From contig NZ_CP197171.1 in NCBI RefSeq assembly GCF_052055485.1, forward strand, positions 3,906,001 through 3,970,000: DNA of 64,000 bases. The letters run 5' to 3'. This document shows positions 32,220-40,249 of this stretch, one piece after another. The translations under genes and the position numbers were made by a program. The notes below the pieces were generated by a model that worked only from the letters and a program-made list of their open reading frames with translations, did no database searches and was not told where the DNA came from. The stretch's first letter is position 1; every line of letters begins with the position of its first letter. Origin of the DNA: Amphibacillus sp052055485. GTDB lineage: Bacteria; Bacillota; Bacilli; Bacillales; Amphibacillaceae.

Positions 32220-32918
32220 TCCCCCTTGTGGTGTTCCTTCCTCCGATTTTTCAAAGATCCCATCAATCATGATTCCACTTAATAAATATTGTCTTATCAA
32301 GCGTAGTACTCGTTTATCCGTTATCCGTTTTTCCACAAAGTGCATTAGTTTATCATGATTTACTGTATCGAAGTAGGCTTTCATGTCCAAGTCCACCACA
32401 TATTTGTACCCTTGTTCGTAGTACGATTTTGCCCGTATGATAGCTTGATGTGCACTACGTTTTGGACGAAACCCAAAACTATTATCGGAGAACGTCGGTT
32501 CAAATATGGGTTGTAATACTTGGTTTATTGCTTGTTGAAGCATTCGGTCCATAACGGTAGGAATCCCCAGCTTTCTTGTTCCACCATCTTGTTTGTCAAT
32601 TTCAACCCGCAATACGGGCTGAGGTTTATATTTCTCAAGATGCAACTGTGTTAATAATTCTTCCCTATGTTCCCTCAAGTATGGAAGCAACTGGTCGTAT
32701 GTCATACCATCTACTCCAGCTGCACCCTTATTTCTGACCACTTGAAGGTAAGCTTGATTCAGATTATCCCTTGACAGGATTCTTTCAAACAGATTGGATA
32801 CACCATTTTGATTGTTCTTTTCACCATGAAAGGCACTATGCGCTTCGACATACCCTTCATGTTCCACACTATCTCTCTGTCGATAGCCAGATTCTCCTGT
32901 TTTCTGCAGTTCTCGCAC
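32220..32918 (-). pseudogene. Group II intron reverse transcriptase, 5' half (copy 1)
   Basis: 233 codons from a GTG start (GGAGGTG 8 nt upstream) through RT motifs 0-4: 'NKGAAGVDGMTYDQLLPYL', 'LGIPTVMDRMLQQAINQVLQPIFEPTFSDNSFGFRPKRSAHQAI', 'YVVDLDMKAYFDTVNHDKLM' with the first catalytic Asp, and 'EEGTPQGG', where the reading frame breaks into the RIT. The protein is then extended by about 20 foreign residues. The missing half is at 28055-28744. It is not functional as it stands. Confidence 0.9.
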
Positions 32919-33351
32919 CTTTCACACCTCCTAGACTTTCAAAATTACTATTGTTTGGTCCTTCATGTTTTGGTCCTTTCACACTACTACGACCTCTGCT
33001 GACTTCTTGTGATTCACCACGATGTCACCATCTTGGTTGTGTCGGCTCGTTATCACTCAACTTATACGTCACCCTCACAAGACCTCCCCCGGTAAGAACG
33101 AAAACTTTCCTCCCACGTAACTGCTAGATTTACTGTATAGGTTTCGGGCAGTATTGGATTTTGTCTTGTTGCGCAGACTCATCCGACCTAAGCCAGCCTT
33201 CTATCTAGTTTCTGTTCGTCAGTTCGGGAGTTTGCGTCCAGCTTCCTTCAGCCACTACCTCACGATAGCCACCTTGCCTTTCGCTAACAGTTCCTACTGC
33301 CAAGCCTGTAGTAGTCTCTCACCACCAAGCTTTCATTCATGCAGGGCGCAC

Positions 33352-33390
33352 GCAAAATAGAAAAGCACCCCTTAAGGATGCCTTTCTATC
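33352..33390 (-). terminator. Terminator of the lipoprotein gene, intron target
   Basis: Minus-strand stem GGCATCC-TTAA-GGGGTGC followed by TTTTCTATTTTGC. The group IIC intron starts immediately after the T-run, at GTGCGCCC. The terminator should still work, since its stem and U-tract precede the intron. Confidence 0.8.
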
Positions 33391-33392
33391 AA

Positions 33393-34052
33393 TTAATCAT
33401 CTAGATCTTCAAGAACTTCAGGAAATACAATACTATCAATAACTTCACCGGATGATTCATCGACAACATCAATGGTCACATTATAATCATCTGAGTTTGT
33501 TCCGCTGATATACTGATACATAGTACCAGATACACCTAATGCTACAGTAGCAAAACCATCTAAACTATCTTCAAAAGTTTCTCTATCAACAACCATGTTG
33601 AATTTTGAATAATCATTATTTACTTCAACATCCCTGATCGAGACAAAATCATCACTTGAAACTAACTCTTGAATGGTAGCATCTATTTCATCTGCTGTTT
33701 GTTTTAGCCATTCTTTATGGACAGACTTGGGCATTTTATAAGTCAATGAACCATCATCATTAGTAGTAATTTCTGTAACTCCCATTTTCTCTGCTTCAGC
33801 TTTGATTTCATCGATATCTGAATCATCATCAAGGAAGGAAGCGGGAATGGTCACTTCAACATTCAATAATCCTTTATCAACTTCGATATTTTCTTCATCT
33901 GATTCATTTGTTGTTTCAGAATCATCGGCTGTTTCTTCAATTTCAGCTTGATCAGGTGTCTCTGACTGATCTTCCGTTGAATCTCCTCCACATGCTACAA
34001 TTAAAAAAAACGTTGTAAACAAAACACTGATTAATAATAATTTCTTTTTCAA
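33393..34052 (-). CDS. Lipoprotein of unknown function
   Basis: A 219-residue lipoprotein: signal peptide 'MKKKLLLISVLFTTFFLIVACGG' with lipobox Val-Ala-Cys, then an acidic Glu/Asp/Ser/Thr linker to about residue 60 and a folded domain ('LLNVEVTIPASFL', 'GSLTYKMPKSVHKEWLKQTADEID', 'YSKFNMVVDRETFEDSLDGFATVALGVSGTMYQYISG'). I do not assign a family. Similar acidic-linker lipoproteins are common in Bacillaceae and are exported and anchored to the outer face of the membrane. It is a single-gene unit with its own terminator, which now borders the intron. Confidence 0.78.
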   Translation of the reverse strand: MKKKLLLISVLFTTFFLIVACGGDSTEDQSETPDQAEIEETADDSETTNESDEENIEVDKGLLNVEVTIPASFLDDDSDIDEIKAEAEKMGVTEITTNDDGSLTYKMPKSVHKEWLKQTADEIDATIQELVSSDDFVSIRDVEVNNDYSKFNMVVDRETFEDSLDGFATVALGVSGTMYQYISGTNSDDYNVTIDVVDESSGEVIDSIVFPEVLEDLDD

Positions 34053-34228
34053 ATAGTTCCCTCTCTCTAATAAAATTGTGGTTCTTACATTTTACCATAT
34101 TTAATACTGGATAGACAGACAAATTAGGAAGATAAGGAAAGGATATCCTTTATCGATTTAAAGTTCATTAAAACTAATGCTATATTGTGTATTTTCTATT
34201 CTAAGGTAAGAAAACCAGTTTTATATGA

Positions 34229-34317
34229 CGGAGAACAAGGGATTTGAACCCTTGAGACAGCTTACACTGCCCACACAAGTTCCAGTCATGCTCCTTCAGC
34301 CACTCGGACAGCTCTCT
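34229..34317 (-). tRNA. Diverged tRNA-Ser(GGA), possibly a pseudogene
   Basis: The sequence aligns end to end with the tRNA-Ser(GGA) gene at 40250-40341 but differs at about a dozen positions and lacks the encoded CCA. The anticodon loop CTGGAAC is kept, as is the T-loop GGTTCAAATCC. The acceptor stem has an A-C mismatch at the first pair and a G-U pair, and the anticodon stem contains two G-U pairs. It may be a weakly functional extra copy or a decaying one. It stands alone between the lipoprotein and the antiporter. Confidence 0.65.
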
Positions 34318-34676
34318 TCCAAAAAAATTTCCCCGTCAAATAGAAATTATAAAAGCTTTAGGAAATTTAATGGAATGATTCTGACTGACACAGGTGATTG
34401 AACATTGCTATTTGTTTTTTACACACAGTTCTAGCTTGAAATACTTCTATTGTGTTTTGATGGTCGTGTAATAATAAAACCACTAGTATGCTTTGCAATT
34501 ATTAATTTTGTGTCTAATAATAATTGGGCTCACTTCATTTTGTCCTAGTGGTTTCTTAATAGTAAAACAAAAAGATAAAAACCTTTTGATCGTTTTACTT
34601 TAAAATATCGTTAAGTAATTTATAGATTATTCTTCATGAAAAGTCTCAGACGATTAGTCTGAGTTTTCCAAGATAA
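34318..34676. other. Gap with nested inverted repeats and terminator
   Basis: No gene. AAACCACTAG (34477-34486) is inverted at 34545-34554, and inside it CAATTATTA pairs with TAATAATTG, giving a possible two-storey stem of about 78 nt. A terminator follows at 34645-34663. The nested structure is not explained by the flanking genes. Confidence 0.4.
34640..34667 (-). terminator. Terminator of the antiporter operon
   Basis: Stem CTCAGAC/GTCTGAG (34645-34651 with 34657-34663), 5-nt loop; ACTTTTC follows on the minus strand and TTTTCC on the plus strand. It lies 14 nt beyond the antiporter stop. Confidence 0.7.
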
Positions 34677-35864
34677 CTATTTTGCATTTGTTTCTCCAGC
34701 CTTATGCAATGATATTTTGGTAATAACGGGACCAATAAATTCGTAAATCAATGTCCCTACAAGTACTACCGCAGTTATTTCTGCTGCGTAGGTTGGCAAC
34801 AGTTGCTGTGCGACAGTAGTCAAGCCAATAGCGACTCCTGCTTGAGGAATTAACATAGGTCCAAGGTATTTCCTTACACTAACAGGGGTTTTCATTACTC
34901 GAGCACCAAGATATGCCCCTAACATTTTCCCAACAACTCGTAAAACAATATAAGTTATCCCTAAAAGCCCAACGGTTGGAATAATACTCAACTGTAATCC
35001 TGCTCCAGAAAGGACAAAAAACATCATATAAATTGGTGGTGTTATATATTCAGTCATCTCATCCATAACCTGAGCTTCTAATGAAATATTCGTTAAAACT
35101 AAACCAAAGGTCATATTTGCTAACAAATCAGATACTCCAAATGTTATCGATAAGCCCGTACACAAAAATACACCAGCAAATAATGCGGTCAGTCGGCTGT
35201 TTCTAGTTGTAAATATTTTTAAAACGTACTTCATTAATAAGCCAACTATAATTCCAATAATCAAAGCAAATATGATATCAATAAAAGGATTTAATAAGGA
35301 TAACACGACATTAGTTGAGGCATTTGGATTGACTAAAGTTTGCGTAATTGTTGCGGCAAAACCAAATAAAATAATTCCAATCGCATCATCAACAGCCACA
35401 ACACTTAACAGCATATCAGTTACAGGGCCTTTTGCTTTGTATTGTTCAATCACCATTATTGTTACTGCAGGTGCTGTTGCTGCGGCAATTGCTCCTAATA
35501 AAATAGCTAGCGGAAGCTCAAACCCAGCAATTAATAAAGAAATTTGAACAAGTAAAACGGCTGTGGTTGCTTCAAAAACAGCTATTACAATGGGTGCCCA
35601 GCCAACTCTCTTAAAGTATGCTCTTTTAAATGACAGACCAATTGTAAAAGCAATAAATGCTAAAGCCACTTGTGAAATAATTCCTAGTGTCTCAACACTG
35701 TCTACTGATAATATGCCCAATACTGACGGACCGATAATCAATCCCCCTAATAAGTAACCTGTCACATTAGGTAAGCGGAAAAGTGTCATCAACTTTCCAA
35801 AAGCTAAACCAGTAAATAAAATGATTGAGGCACTTAATAACGTACCAAAATCCACGTATATCAA
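34677..35864 (-). CDS. CPA2-family cation/proton antiporter
   Basis: A 395-residue integral membrane protein of the monovalent cation:proton antiporter-2 family (KefB/GerN/MagA-like). About 12 helices are visible, with the family pattern 'GKLMTLFRLPNVTGYLLGGLIIGPSVLGIL', the ion-binding region 'LSVVAVDDAIGIILFGFA' with the two adjacent Asp residues, and 'IPQAGVAIGLTTVAQQLLP'. It lacks the C-terminal KTN/RCK nucleotide-binding domain of KefB/KefC, so control may come from the small protein encoded 9 nt upstream in the same operon. Such proteins exchange Na+ or K+ for H+, fitting a salt- or alkali-adapted host. Confidence 0.9.
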   Translation of the reverse strand: MIYVDFGTLLSASIILFTGLAFGKLMTLFRLPNVTGYLLGGLIIGPSVLGILSVDSVETLGIISQVALAFIAFTIGLSFKRAYFKRVGWAPIVIAVFEATTAVLLVQISLLIAGFELPLAILLGAIAAATAPAVTIMVIEQYKAKGPVTDMLLSVVAVDDAIGIILFGFAATITQTLVNPNASTNVVLSLLNPFIDIIFALIIGIIVGLLMKYVLKIFTTRNSRLTALFAGVFLCTGLSITFGVSDLLANMTFGLVLTNISLEAQVMDEMTEYITPPIYMMFFVLSGAGLQLSIIPTVGLLGITYIVLRVVGKMLGAYLGARVMKTPVSVRKYLGPMLIPQAGVAIGLTTVAQQLLPTYAAEITAVVLVGTLIYEFIGPVITKISLHKAGETNAK

Positions 35865-35873
35865 CCTTCATTT

Positions 35874-36248
35874 CTATTTATATTTATTTTTATAGTCATA
35901 ATCATAATCGCGAATACCATCAGTAAGTAACAATGGTAAGGCGAATAAAATACCCGTTTCTGGCTGATTCAAGTCTCCAATAACTTGATTAATCACAGAT
36001 CGAGCAATTTTTACTTCATCTTCACTTAATATCATTAAGATCGTTTTGTTTTCTGTATGCGACGGTGTAAACAATGGACGCAGTGTTGATATAATTTGTT
36101 CTTCTCCAAGTCTGGATAATTCTTGCATCATACCTGTTGAATTAATGACAGTAGCAGATTCAATCCCTTCATCTTTTAATTCCAATAATAATTTATCAAG
36201 ATATTGTATTTTATCCAAAATGAATACCAACAAGACTTTATCTGACAA
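35874..36248 (-). CDS. Small PII/CutA-like protein, possible antiporter regulator
   Basis: A 124-residue soluble protein with a ferredoxin-like alpha/beta pattern: 'DKVLLVFILDKIQYLDKLLLELKDEGIESATVINSTGMM', 'NKTILMILSEDEVKIARSVINQVIGDL', 'ETGILFALPLLLTDGI'. The opening strand-helix-strand and the late 'GILFALPL' resemble PII-like (GlnB/CutA-fold) regulators that bind nucleotides and control adjacent transporters. The assignment is by overall pattern, not by a motif. It precedes the CPA2 antiporter by 9 nt, so the two are certainly co-transcribed, and the antiporter lacks its own regulatory domain. I am fairly sure of the gene, less of the fold. Confidence 0.6.
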   Translation of the reverse strand: MSDKVLLVFILDKIQYLDKLLLELKDEGIESATVINSTGMMQELSRLGEEQIISTLRPLFTPSHTENKTILMILSEDEVKIARSVINQVIGDLNQPETGILFALPLLLTDGIRDYDYDYKNKYK

Positions 36249-36646
36249 ATTTATTCACCTCCTGAATAATCATATATACTATTTTACGCTTCAATTATAT
36301 AAAAAACAAATTACAAAAAACGTAAATTCGGCACTATCCCACTGTTGAGGTACAAAGATGACTCTTTGAATACAAATTATATAATTTCAACATCCATTTA
36401 TAACGCTAAATATTTTTTCAAAATATAGATTTGATATTGATTTTCTAATTATCAATTTCTTAAATAAGAAAGCTAAAAGGGGATTATCGGTAGTAATCCA
36501 GCTTACACTTTTAGTCTTTTCTGAATAATTCTAATCGAATCCCTTAGTTTCTCAATTGGGGTTAATTCGTTTTCCTTGAACATAACTTAAAAATATTTGA
36601 TAATAATAGTAACATTGTAATTAAAAATATTCAGAGGAGTGTAAGT
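36249..36646. other. Divergent promoter region of antiporter and aldolase
   Basis: About 400 AT-rich bases between divergent genes. The aldolase promoter at 36576-36604 is listed separately. I see no further structure beyond loosely repeated AT-rich stretches. Confidence 0.5.
36576..36604 (+). promoter_or_regulatory. SigA-type promoter of the aldolase gene
   Basis: TTGAAC (36576-36581), 17-nt spacer, GATAAT (36599-36604), 42 nt before the aldolase start codon. Confidence 0.7.
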
Positions 36647-37531
36647 ATGACTCAAGAACAATTAGAAATCATGCGTGCAAAAGATGGATTTATAGCTGCT
36701 TTAGATCAAAGTGGCGGTAGTACTCCAAAAGCTTTAGCCGATTATGGAATTTCTGAAGACGAGTACCATTCAGAAAAGGAAATGTTTAACTTAGTTCAAG
36801 AGATGAGAGCTCGAATTATTACTTCTCCATCATTTACATCGGACAAGATTATTGGTTCCATCTTGTTCGAACAAACAATGGACAGAAAAATTGATAATGA
36901 GTTTACAGGTGATTATTTAACGAAAATTGGCATTGTTCCTTTTCTGAAAGTAGATAGAGGCTTAGCTGAGGAGGAAAATGGTGTTCAGTTAATGAAACCA
37001 ATCGATAATTTAGCTGAAACATTACAACGTGCAAACGAACGAAATATTTTTGGAACTAAAATGCGTTCAAATATCCTTTCATATAATGAAGAGGGGATTT
37101 CTGAAGTTGTTGAACAGCAATTTGATTATGCCAAACAGATTATTGCTGCTGACTTAGTTCCAATTGTTGAACCAGAAGTGAATATTCATGCTACGGATAA
37201 AGAGCAATCTGAAAATTTCTTAAAAAGTGAGCTTCTAAACCAACTCAACCAATTAGATAGTGATCAAAACGTTATATTGAAATTAACTATACCAACTGTT
37301 GATAATCTTTATAAGGATTTAATCGATCACCCACGTGTTGTTCGTGTAGTTGCTTTATCTGGAGGTTATTCTGTAGAAGAAGCCAATGAAAAATTAAGCA
37401 ATAATAACGGATTGATTGCTAGCTTTTCAAGAGCATTATCACAAAATCTAAACGCTAAACAATCACAAGATGAATTTGATCAGTCACTAAAAGAAGCTGT
37501 CGATTCCATTTATAATGCGTCAATAACCTAA
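36647..37531 (+). CDS. fda: Class I fructose-bisphosphate aldolase
   Basis: A 294-residue Schiff-base aldolase (EC 4.1.2.13), cleaving fructose 1,6-bisphosphate to dihydroxyacetone phosphate and glyceraldehyde 3-phosphate in glycolysis. It resembles the metal-independent class I enzymes of staphylococci and lactic acid bacteria. Signatures are 'GFIAALDQSGGSTPKALADYGI', 'KIIGSILFEQTMDRKI', 'GIVPFLKVDRGLAEEENGVQLM', 'FGTKMRSNI', 'LVPIVEPEVNIH', 'VILKLTIPTVDNLYKDL' with the Schiff-base Lys, and 'VVALSGGYSVEEANEKL'. It has its own promoter, an AGAGGAG ribosome site and a terminator. Many Bacillaceae carry the class II enzyme elsewhere, so this may be a second aldolase. Confidence 0.95.
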   Translation: MTQEQLEIMRAKDGFIAALDQSGGSTPKALADYGISEDEYHSEKEMFNLVQEMRARIITSPSFTSDKIIGSILFEQTMDRKIDNEFTGDYLTKIGIVPFLKVDRGLAEEENGVQLMKPIDNLAETLQRANERNIFGTKMRSNILSYNEEGISEVVEQQFDYAKQIIAADLVPIVEPEVNIHATDKEQSENFLKSELLNQLNQLDSDQNVILKLTIPTVDNLYKDLIDHPRVVRVVALSGGYSVEEANEKLSNNNGLIASFSRALSQNLNAKQSQDEFDQSLKEAVDSIYNASIT

Positions 37532-37547
37532 AATTAATGCTCACTTT

Positions 37548-37575
37548 AAAAACCAGCGAAAGCTGGTTTTTAAGT
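37548..37575 (+). terminator. Terminator of the aldolase gene
   Basis: AAAAACCAGC, GAAA tetraloop, GCTGGTTTTT (37548-37571), 17 nt after the stop. A textbook intrinsic terminator, symmetrical enough to work both ways. Confidence 0.9.
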
Positions 37576-37738
37576 TTGATCTGACAGCTTTGATAAGCTA
37601 GCAACTTCAATCAAAAGAGCAATAGTACGGTGTTTCTATCGTTTGACTATAGTGTTCCTCACCATTTATTATTCTTTTTTTCTAAATGAAATGATAGAGT
37701 TCCCTGACATCCATCTCAGCATTCTATAGCTCACCTTA

Positions 37739-38638
37739 TTAGCTTTTAAAATAATAAAAGTTTGTCGTTTTAATACCTGGAAAGAAACCAAGTTTATCAT
37801 ACACCGATTCAGCTGGATTTCCCACATATACAAAAAGACGTAAAAAATCATACTTCTCTCTTAAAGTATGTAACGCATGTTTTAGCATTTTTGTTGCAAG
37901 TCCTTTTCTACGATATTCACTAGATACAGCGACATCATAAACTAACGGCATACCTTCCCAAGATGATATTAAACAGGCAGCAATAACCTCATCACTCGAA
38001 TCAAAAACAATACTTGAAGCCTCATTTAATAATGTATCACTGTCATTATCTCGAAAATATTTAGTTACTGACTTCAGCTGCTCATCTAATGTATTTAGTC
38101 CATCAAAACCTAAATTGTCATAGTTTTCAAAGAATAGCTTAGATATATCGTCTATATATTGACTATTTGGACGAGATATTTTCATATATTCATCCCATTG
38201 AATATGAGCAAATCTTTCAGTTGGTCTTATCATGCAACGCCTCGTCTTTAATGGAATGAAGCCAAGTTTTAATAAATGTTCAGCTTGAGATGGCAAAATT
38301 CCAAAAGCATTAATAACTTCACCTTTTGCTGCATGATCCATGAAAAGCTTCACTATTTTTTCTAACAATAAATTTTCATCTATAAAAGGCGGAATGGTAA
38401 ATAACGACATAAATGCATTCTTCTTAAAAACGACTCCCCCAATTCGATTATTACCCTTAAATACCCAAAAACAATACTCCGAATCATCGACAGCCCTAAT
38501 TCTTTTTTTCCACGTTTCTCTAAAACAAATATTTTCATGATAAATCGCTAAATGCTTTGCAAACTCTTTATTACTTGCTCTTTCAAGTGTCATTTCATAA
38601 GATAAAACAGCTTTTGATTTATTTTTAACATCCAACAA
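37739..38638 (-). CDS. GNAT-family N-acetyltransferase, two-domain
   Basis: A 299-residue protein with a C-terminal GNAT domain: 'VIAACLISSWEGMPLVYDVAVSSEYRRKGLATKMLKHALHTLREKYDFLRLFVYVGNPAESVYDKLGFFPG'. It includes the acetyl-CoA pyrophosphate loop R-R-K-G-L-A and the terminal N-P-A-x-x-x-Y-x-x-L-G-F block. The N-terminal 140 residues look like a degenerate second GNAT fold ('CFWVFKGNNRIGGVVFKKNAF'). Substrates of this group are not predictable; amino groups of small molecules or proteins are typical. It is a single gene, upstream of the tRNA cluster end, with nothing to suggest a pathway. Confidence 0.82.
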   Translation of the reverse strand: MLDVKNKSKAVLSYEMTLERASNKEFAKHLAIYHENICFRETWKKRIRAVDDSEYCFWVFKGNNRIGGVVFKKNAFMSLFTIPPFIDENLLLEKIVKLFMDHAAKGEVINAFGILPSQAEHLLKLGFIPLKTRRCMIRPTERFAHIQWDEYMKISRPNSQYIDDISKLFFENYDNLGFDGLNTLDEQLKSVTKYFRDNDSDTLLNEASSIVFDSSDEVIAACLISSWEGMPLVYDVAVSSEYRRKGLATKMLKHALHTLREKYDFLRLFVYVGNPAESVYDKLGFFPGIKTTNFYYFKS

Positions 38639-38890
38639 TCATATCAGCCCCTTCATTGATCTCATTTTGAACAAACTGAGCAATCAGTTTGCTTTCCTTT
38701 AATAAGGCATAATATGTCATTATTGGAGGAGATATTCATTTCAACACACTACTGCTGATATATCCAACTGTAAGATCTGATCTAAAACAATTAGCAGCAA
38801 TACTTATTCTCCACCATAGAGAAACTCGCTTGTTTTCTATATAAAAAAGACCTCCAACGCAAACGCGCTGAAAGTCGAATTTAAAAATGA

Positions 38891-38972
38891 TACCTGAGGT
38901 GGGATTCGAACCCACAAGCCCGAAGGCACGGCATTTTGAGTGCCGCGTGTATGCCAGTTCCACCACTCAGGC
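38891..38972 (-). tRNA. tRNA-Leu(CAA)
   Basis: Anticodon loop CTCAAAA on a GC-rich stem, long variable arm, T-loop GGTTCGAATCC. Last gene of the tRNA cluster downstream of the rRNA operon. No CCA encoded. Confidence 0.93.
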
Positions 38973-38985
38973 ATAATAAAGATGG

Positions 38986-39056
<71 letters not shown>

Positions 39057-39087
39057 ACTGGGTTTATAGTAGCCAAAATAAAAATGG

Positions 39088-39159
39088 AGCGAAAGACGGG
39101 ATTCGAACCCGCGACCCCCACCTTGGCAAGGTGGTGTTCTACCACTGAACTACTTTCGC
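39088..39159 (-). tRNA. tRNA-Gly(GCC)
   Basis: Acceptor GCGAAAG/CTTTCGC, anticodon loop TTGCCAA, T-loop GGTTCGAATCC. No CCA encoded. Confidence 0.95.
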
Positions 39160-39167
39160 ATAAATGG

Positions 39168-39239
39168 CTGGGCTAGCTGGATTCGAACCAACGAATGACG
39201 GTACCAAAAACCGTTGCCTTACCGCTTGGCTATAGCCCA
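39168..39239 (-). tRNA. tRNA-Gln(TTG)
   Basis: Acceptor TGGGCTA/TAGCCCA, anticodon loop TTTTGGT, T-loop GGTTCGAATCC. Confidence 0.95.
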
Positions 39240-39274
39240 ATATATAAAACTAAATTTTTATTTTCTAAAGATGG

Positions 39275-39348
39275 GGCGACCGGTGGGGATCGAACCCACG
39301 TATGCCGGAACCACAATCCGGTGCGTTAACCACTTCGCCACGACCGCC
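39275..39348 (-). tRNA. tRNA-His(GTG)
   Basis: Extra 5' G opposite C73 (the histidine identity pair), anticodon loop TTGTGGT, acceptor GCGGTCG/CGGTCGC with two G-U pairs. Confidence 0.93.
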
Positions 39349-39361
39349 ATAAAACAAAAAA

Positions 39362-39432
39362 CAGGGGTAGTAGGAATCGAACCCACACTGGAGGTTTTGG
39401 AGACCTCTGTTCTACCGTTAAACTATACCCCT
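39362..39432 (-). tRNA. tRNA-Trp(CCA)
   Basis: Acceptor AGGGGTA/TACCCCT, anticodon loop CTCCAAA, T-loop GGTTCGATTCC. Confidence 0.95.
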
Positions 39433-39455
39433 ATGTAGGAAAATTAAATAAAAAA

Positions 39456-39541
39456 TGGTGGAGGGAGTAGGACTCGAACCTACGAACCCGATGGGAGCGG
39501 ATTTACAGTCCGCCGCGTTTGGCCAACTTCGCTATCCCTCC
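39456..39541 (-). tRNA. tRNA-Tyr(GTA)
   Basis: Acceptor GGAGGGA/TCCCTCC, anticodon loop CTGTAAA, long variable arm, encoded CCA. Confidence 0.95.
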
Positions 39542-39548
39542 AAGAAAA

Positions 39549-39624
<76 letters not shown>

Positions 39625-39659
39625 AAAGAATGGATGATTTTTATGAATTAAGATATAAG

Positions 39660-39736
39660 TGGCGGTCCGGACGGGACTCGAACCCGCGACCTCCTGCGTG
39701 ACAGGCAGGCATTCTAACCAGCTGAACTACCGGACC
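39660..39736 (-). tRNA. tRNA-Asp(GTC)
   Basis: Acceptor GGTCCGG/CCGGACC, anticodon loop CTGTCAC, encoded CCA. Confidence 0.95.
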
Positions 39737-39772
39737 TACTAATTTATGTATTAACTTTATTGAAAATTAAAT

Positions 39773-39849
<77 letters not shown>

Positions 39850-40024
39850 ACGATAAAAAATATATAATTATACTCTCATGCATAATACTAGAAAAAGACT
39901 GTTCGTCGTGTTGATAGTAATTTCGGTGAGGATTACACTCCTCACAAAGCCTACATTTGACGTTTTCTCAAGATGTTTACGGCTTTGCTCCACCTCGCGA
40001 CGATATTTTTTAAAAAGTACTTCA
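39850..40024. other. tRNA spacer with a remnant of tRNA-fMet
   Basis: At 39982-40003 the spacer carries GCTCCACCTCGCGACGATA, one base different from the 5' end of the neighbouring fMet gene and its leader (about 39837-39856). The rest of that copy is gone, replaced by about 130 unrelated bases. This is probably the scar of a duplicated tRNA that was deleted. Confidence 0.6.
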
Positions 40025-40100
40025 TGGTGGAGGATGCAGGGCTCGAACCTGCGACCCCCTGCTTGTAAGGCAGATGCTCTCCCAGCTGAGCTAATCCTCC
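40025..40100 (-). tRNA. tRNA-Val(TAC)
   Basis: Acceptor GGAGGAT/ATCCTCC, anticodon loop CTTACAA, encoded CCA. Confidence 0.95.
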
Positions 40101-40154
40101 AGTAAAATAGGAAGTTTATTATTTGAATAATAAATGATCCTATAAATTTATTGA

Positions 40155-40226
40155 TGACCCGTACGGGATTCGAACCCGTGTTACCGCCGTGAAAGGGCGG
40201 TGTCTTAACCGCTTGACCAACGGGCC
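40155..40226 (-). tRNA. tRNA-Glu(TTC)
   Basis: Acceptor GGCCCGT/ACGGGTC, anticodon loop CTTTCAC, no CCA encoded. Confidence 0.95.
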
Positions 40227-40249
40227 TATGTAAGAAAACAAAGTTTATA

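Larger units (their letters stand above)
27980..33351 (-). mobile_element. Group IIC intron, copy 1, interrupted by a RIT element
   Basis: 5,372 bp on the minus strand. The 5' end reads GTGCGCCC (33351 inward), the group II consensus GTGCG; the 3' end is CTCGAT (AY rule). Domain V is visible at 28023-28054 (ACCGCCGTATACGGAACC then GTACGTACGGTGGT), followed by a domain VI hairpin. The ends were fixed by comparison with copy 2 (54385-59756): similarity begins and stops exactly there. The 5' flank is the Rho-independent terminator of the lipoprotein gene, the known target preference of class C introns. Its reverse transcriptase gene is split by the RIT element at 28751-32193, so it cannot supply its own protein. 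Confidence 0.88.

Noticed and set aside
32771..33360. Open frames antisense to the 5' part of the intron (also at 59176-59849)
   Set aside because: They are opposite to structured intron RNA and the reverse transcriptase and repeat identically in both copies.
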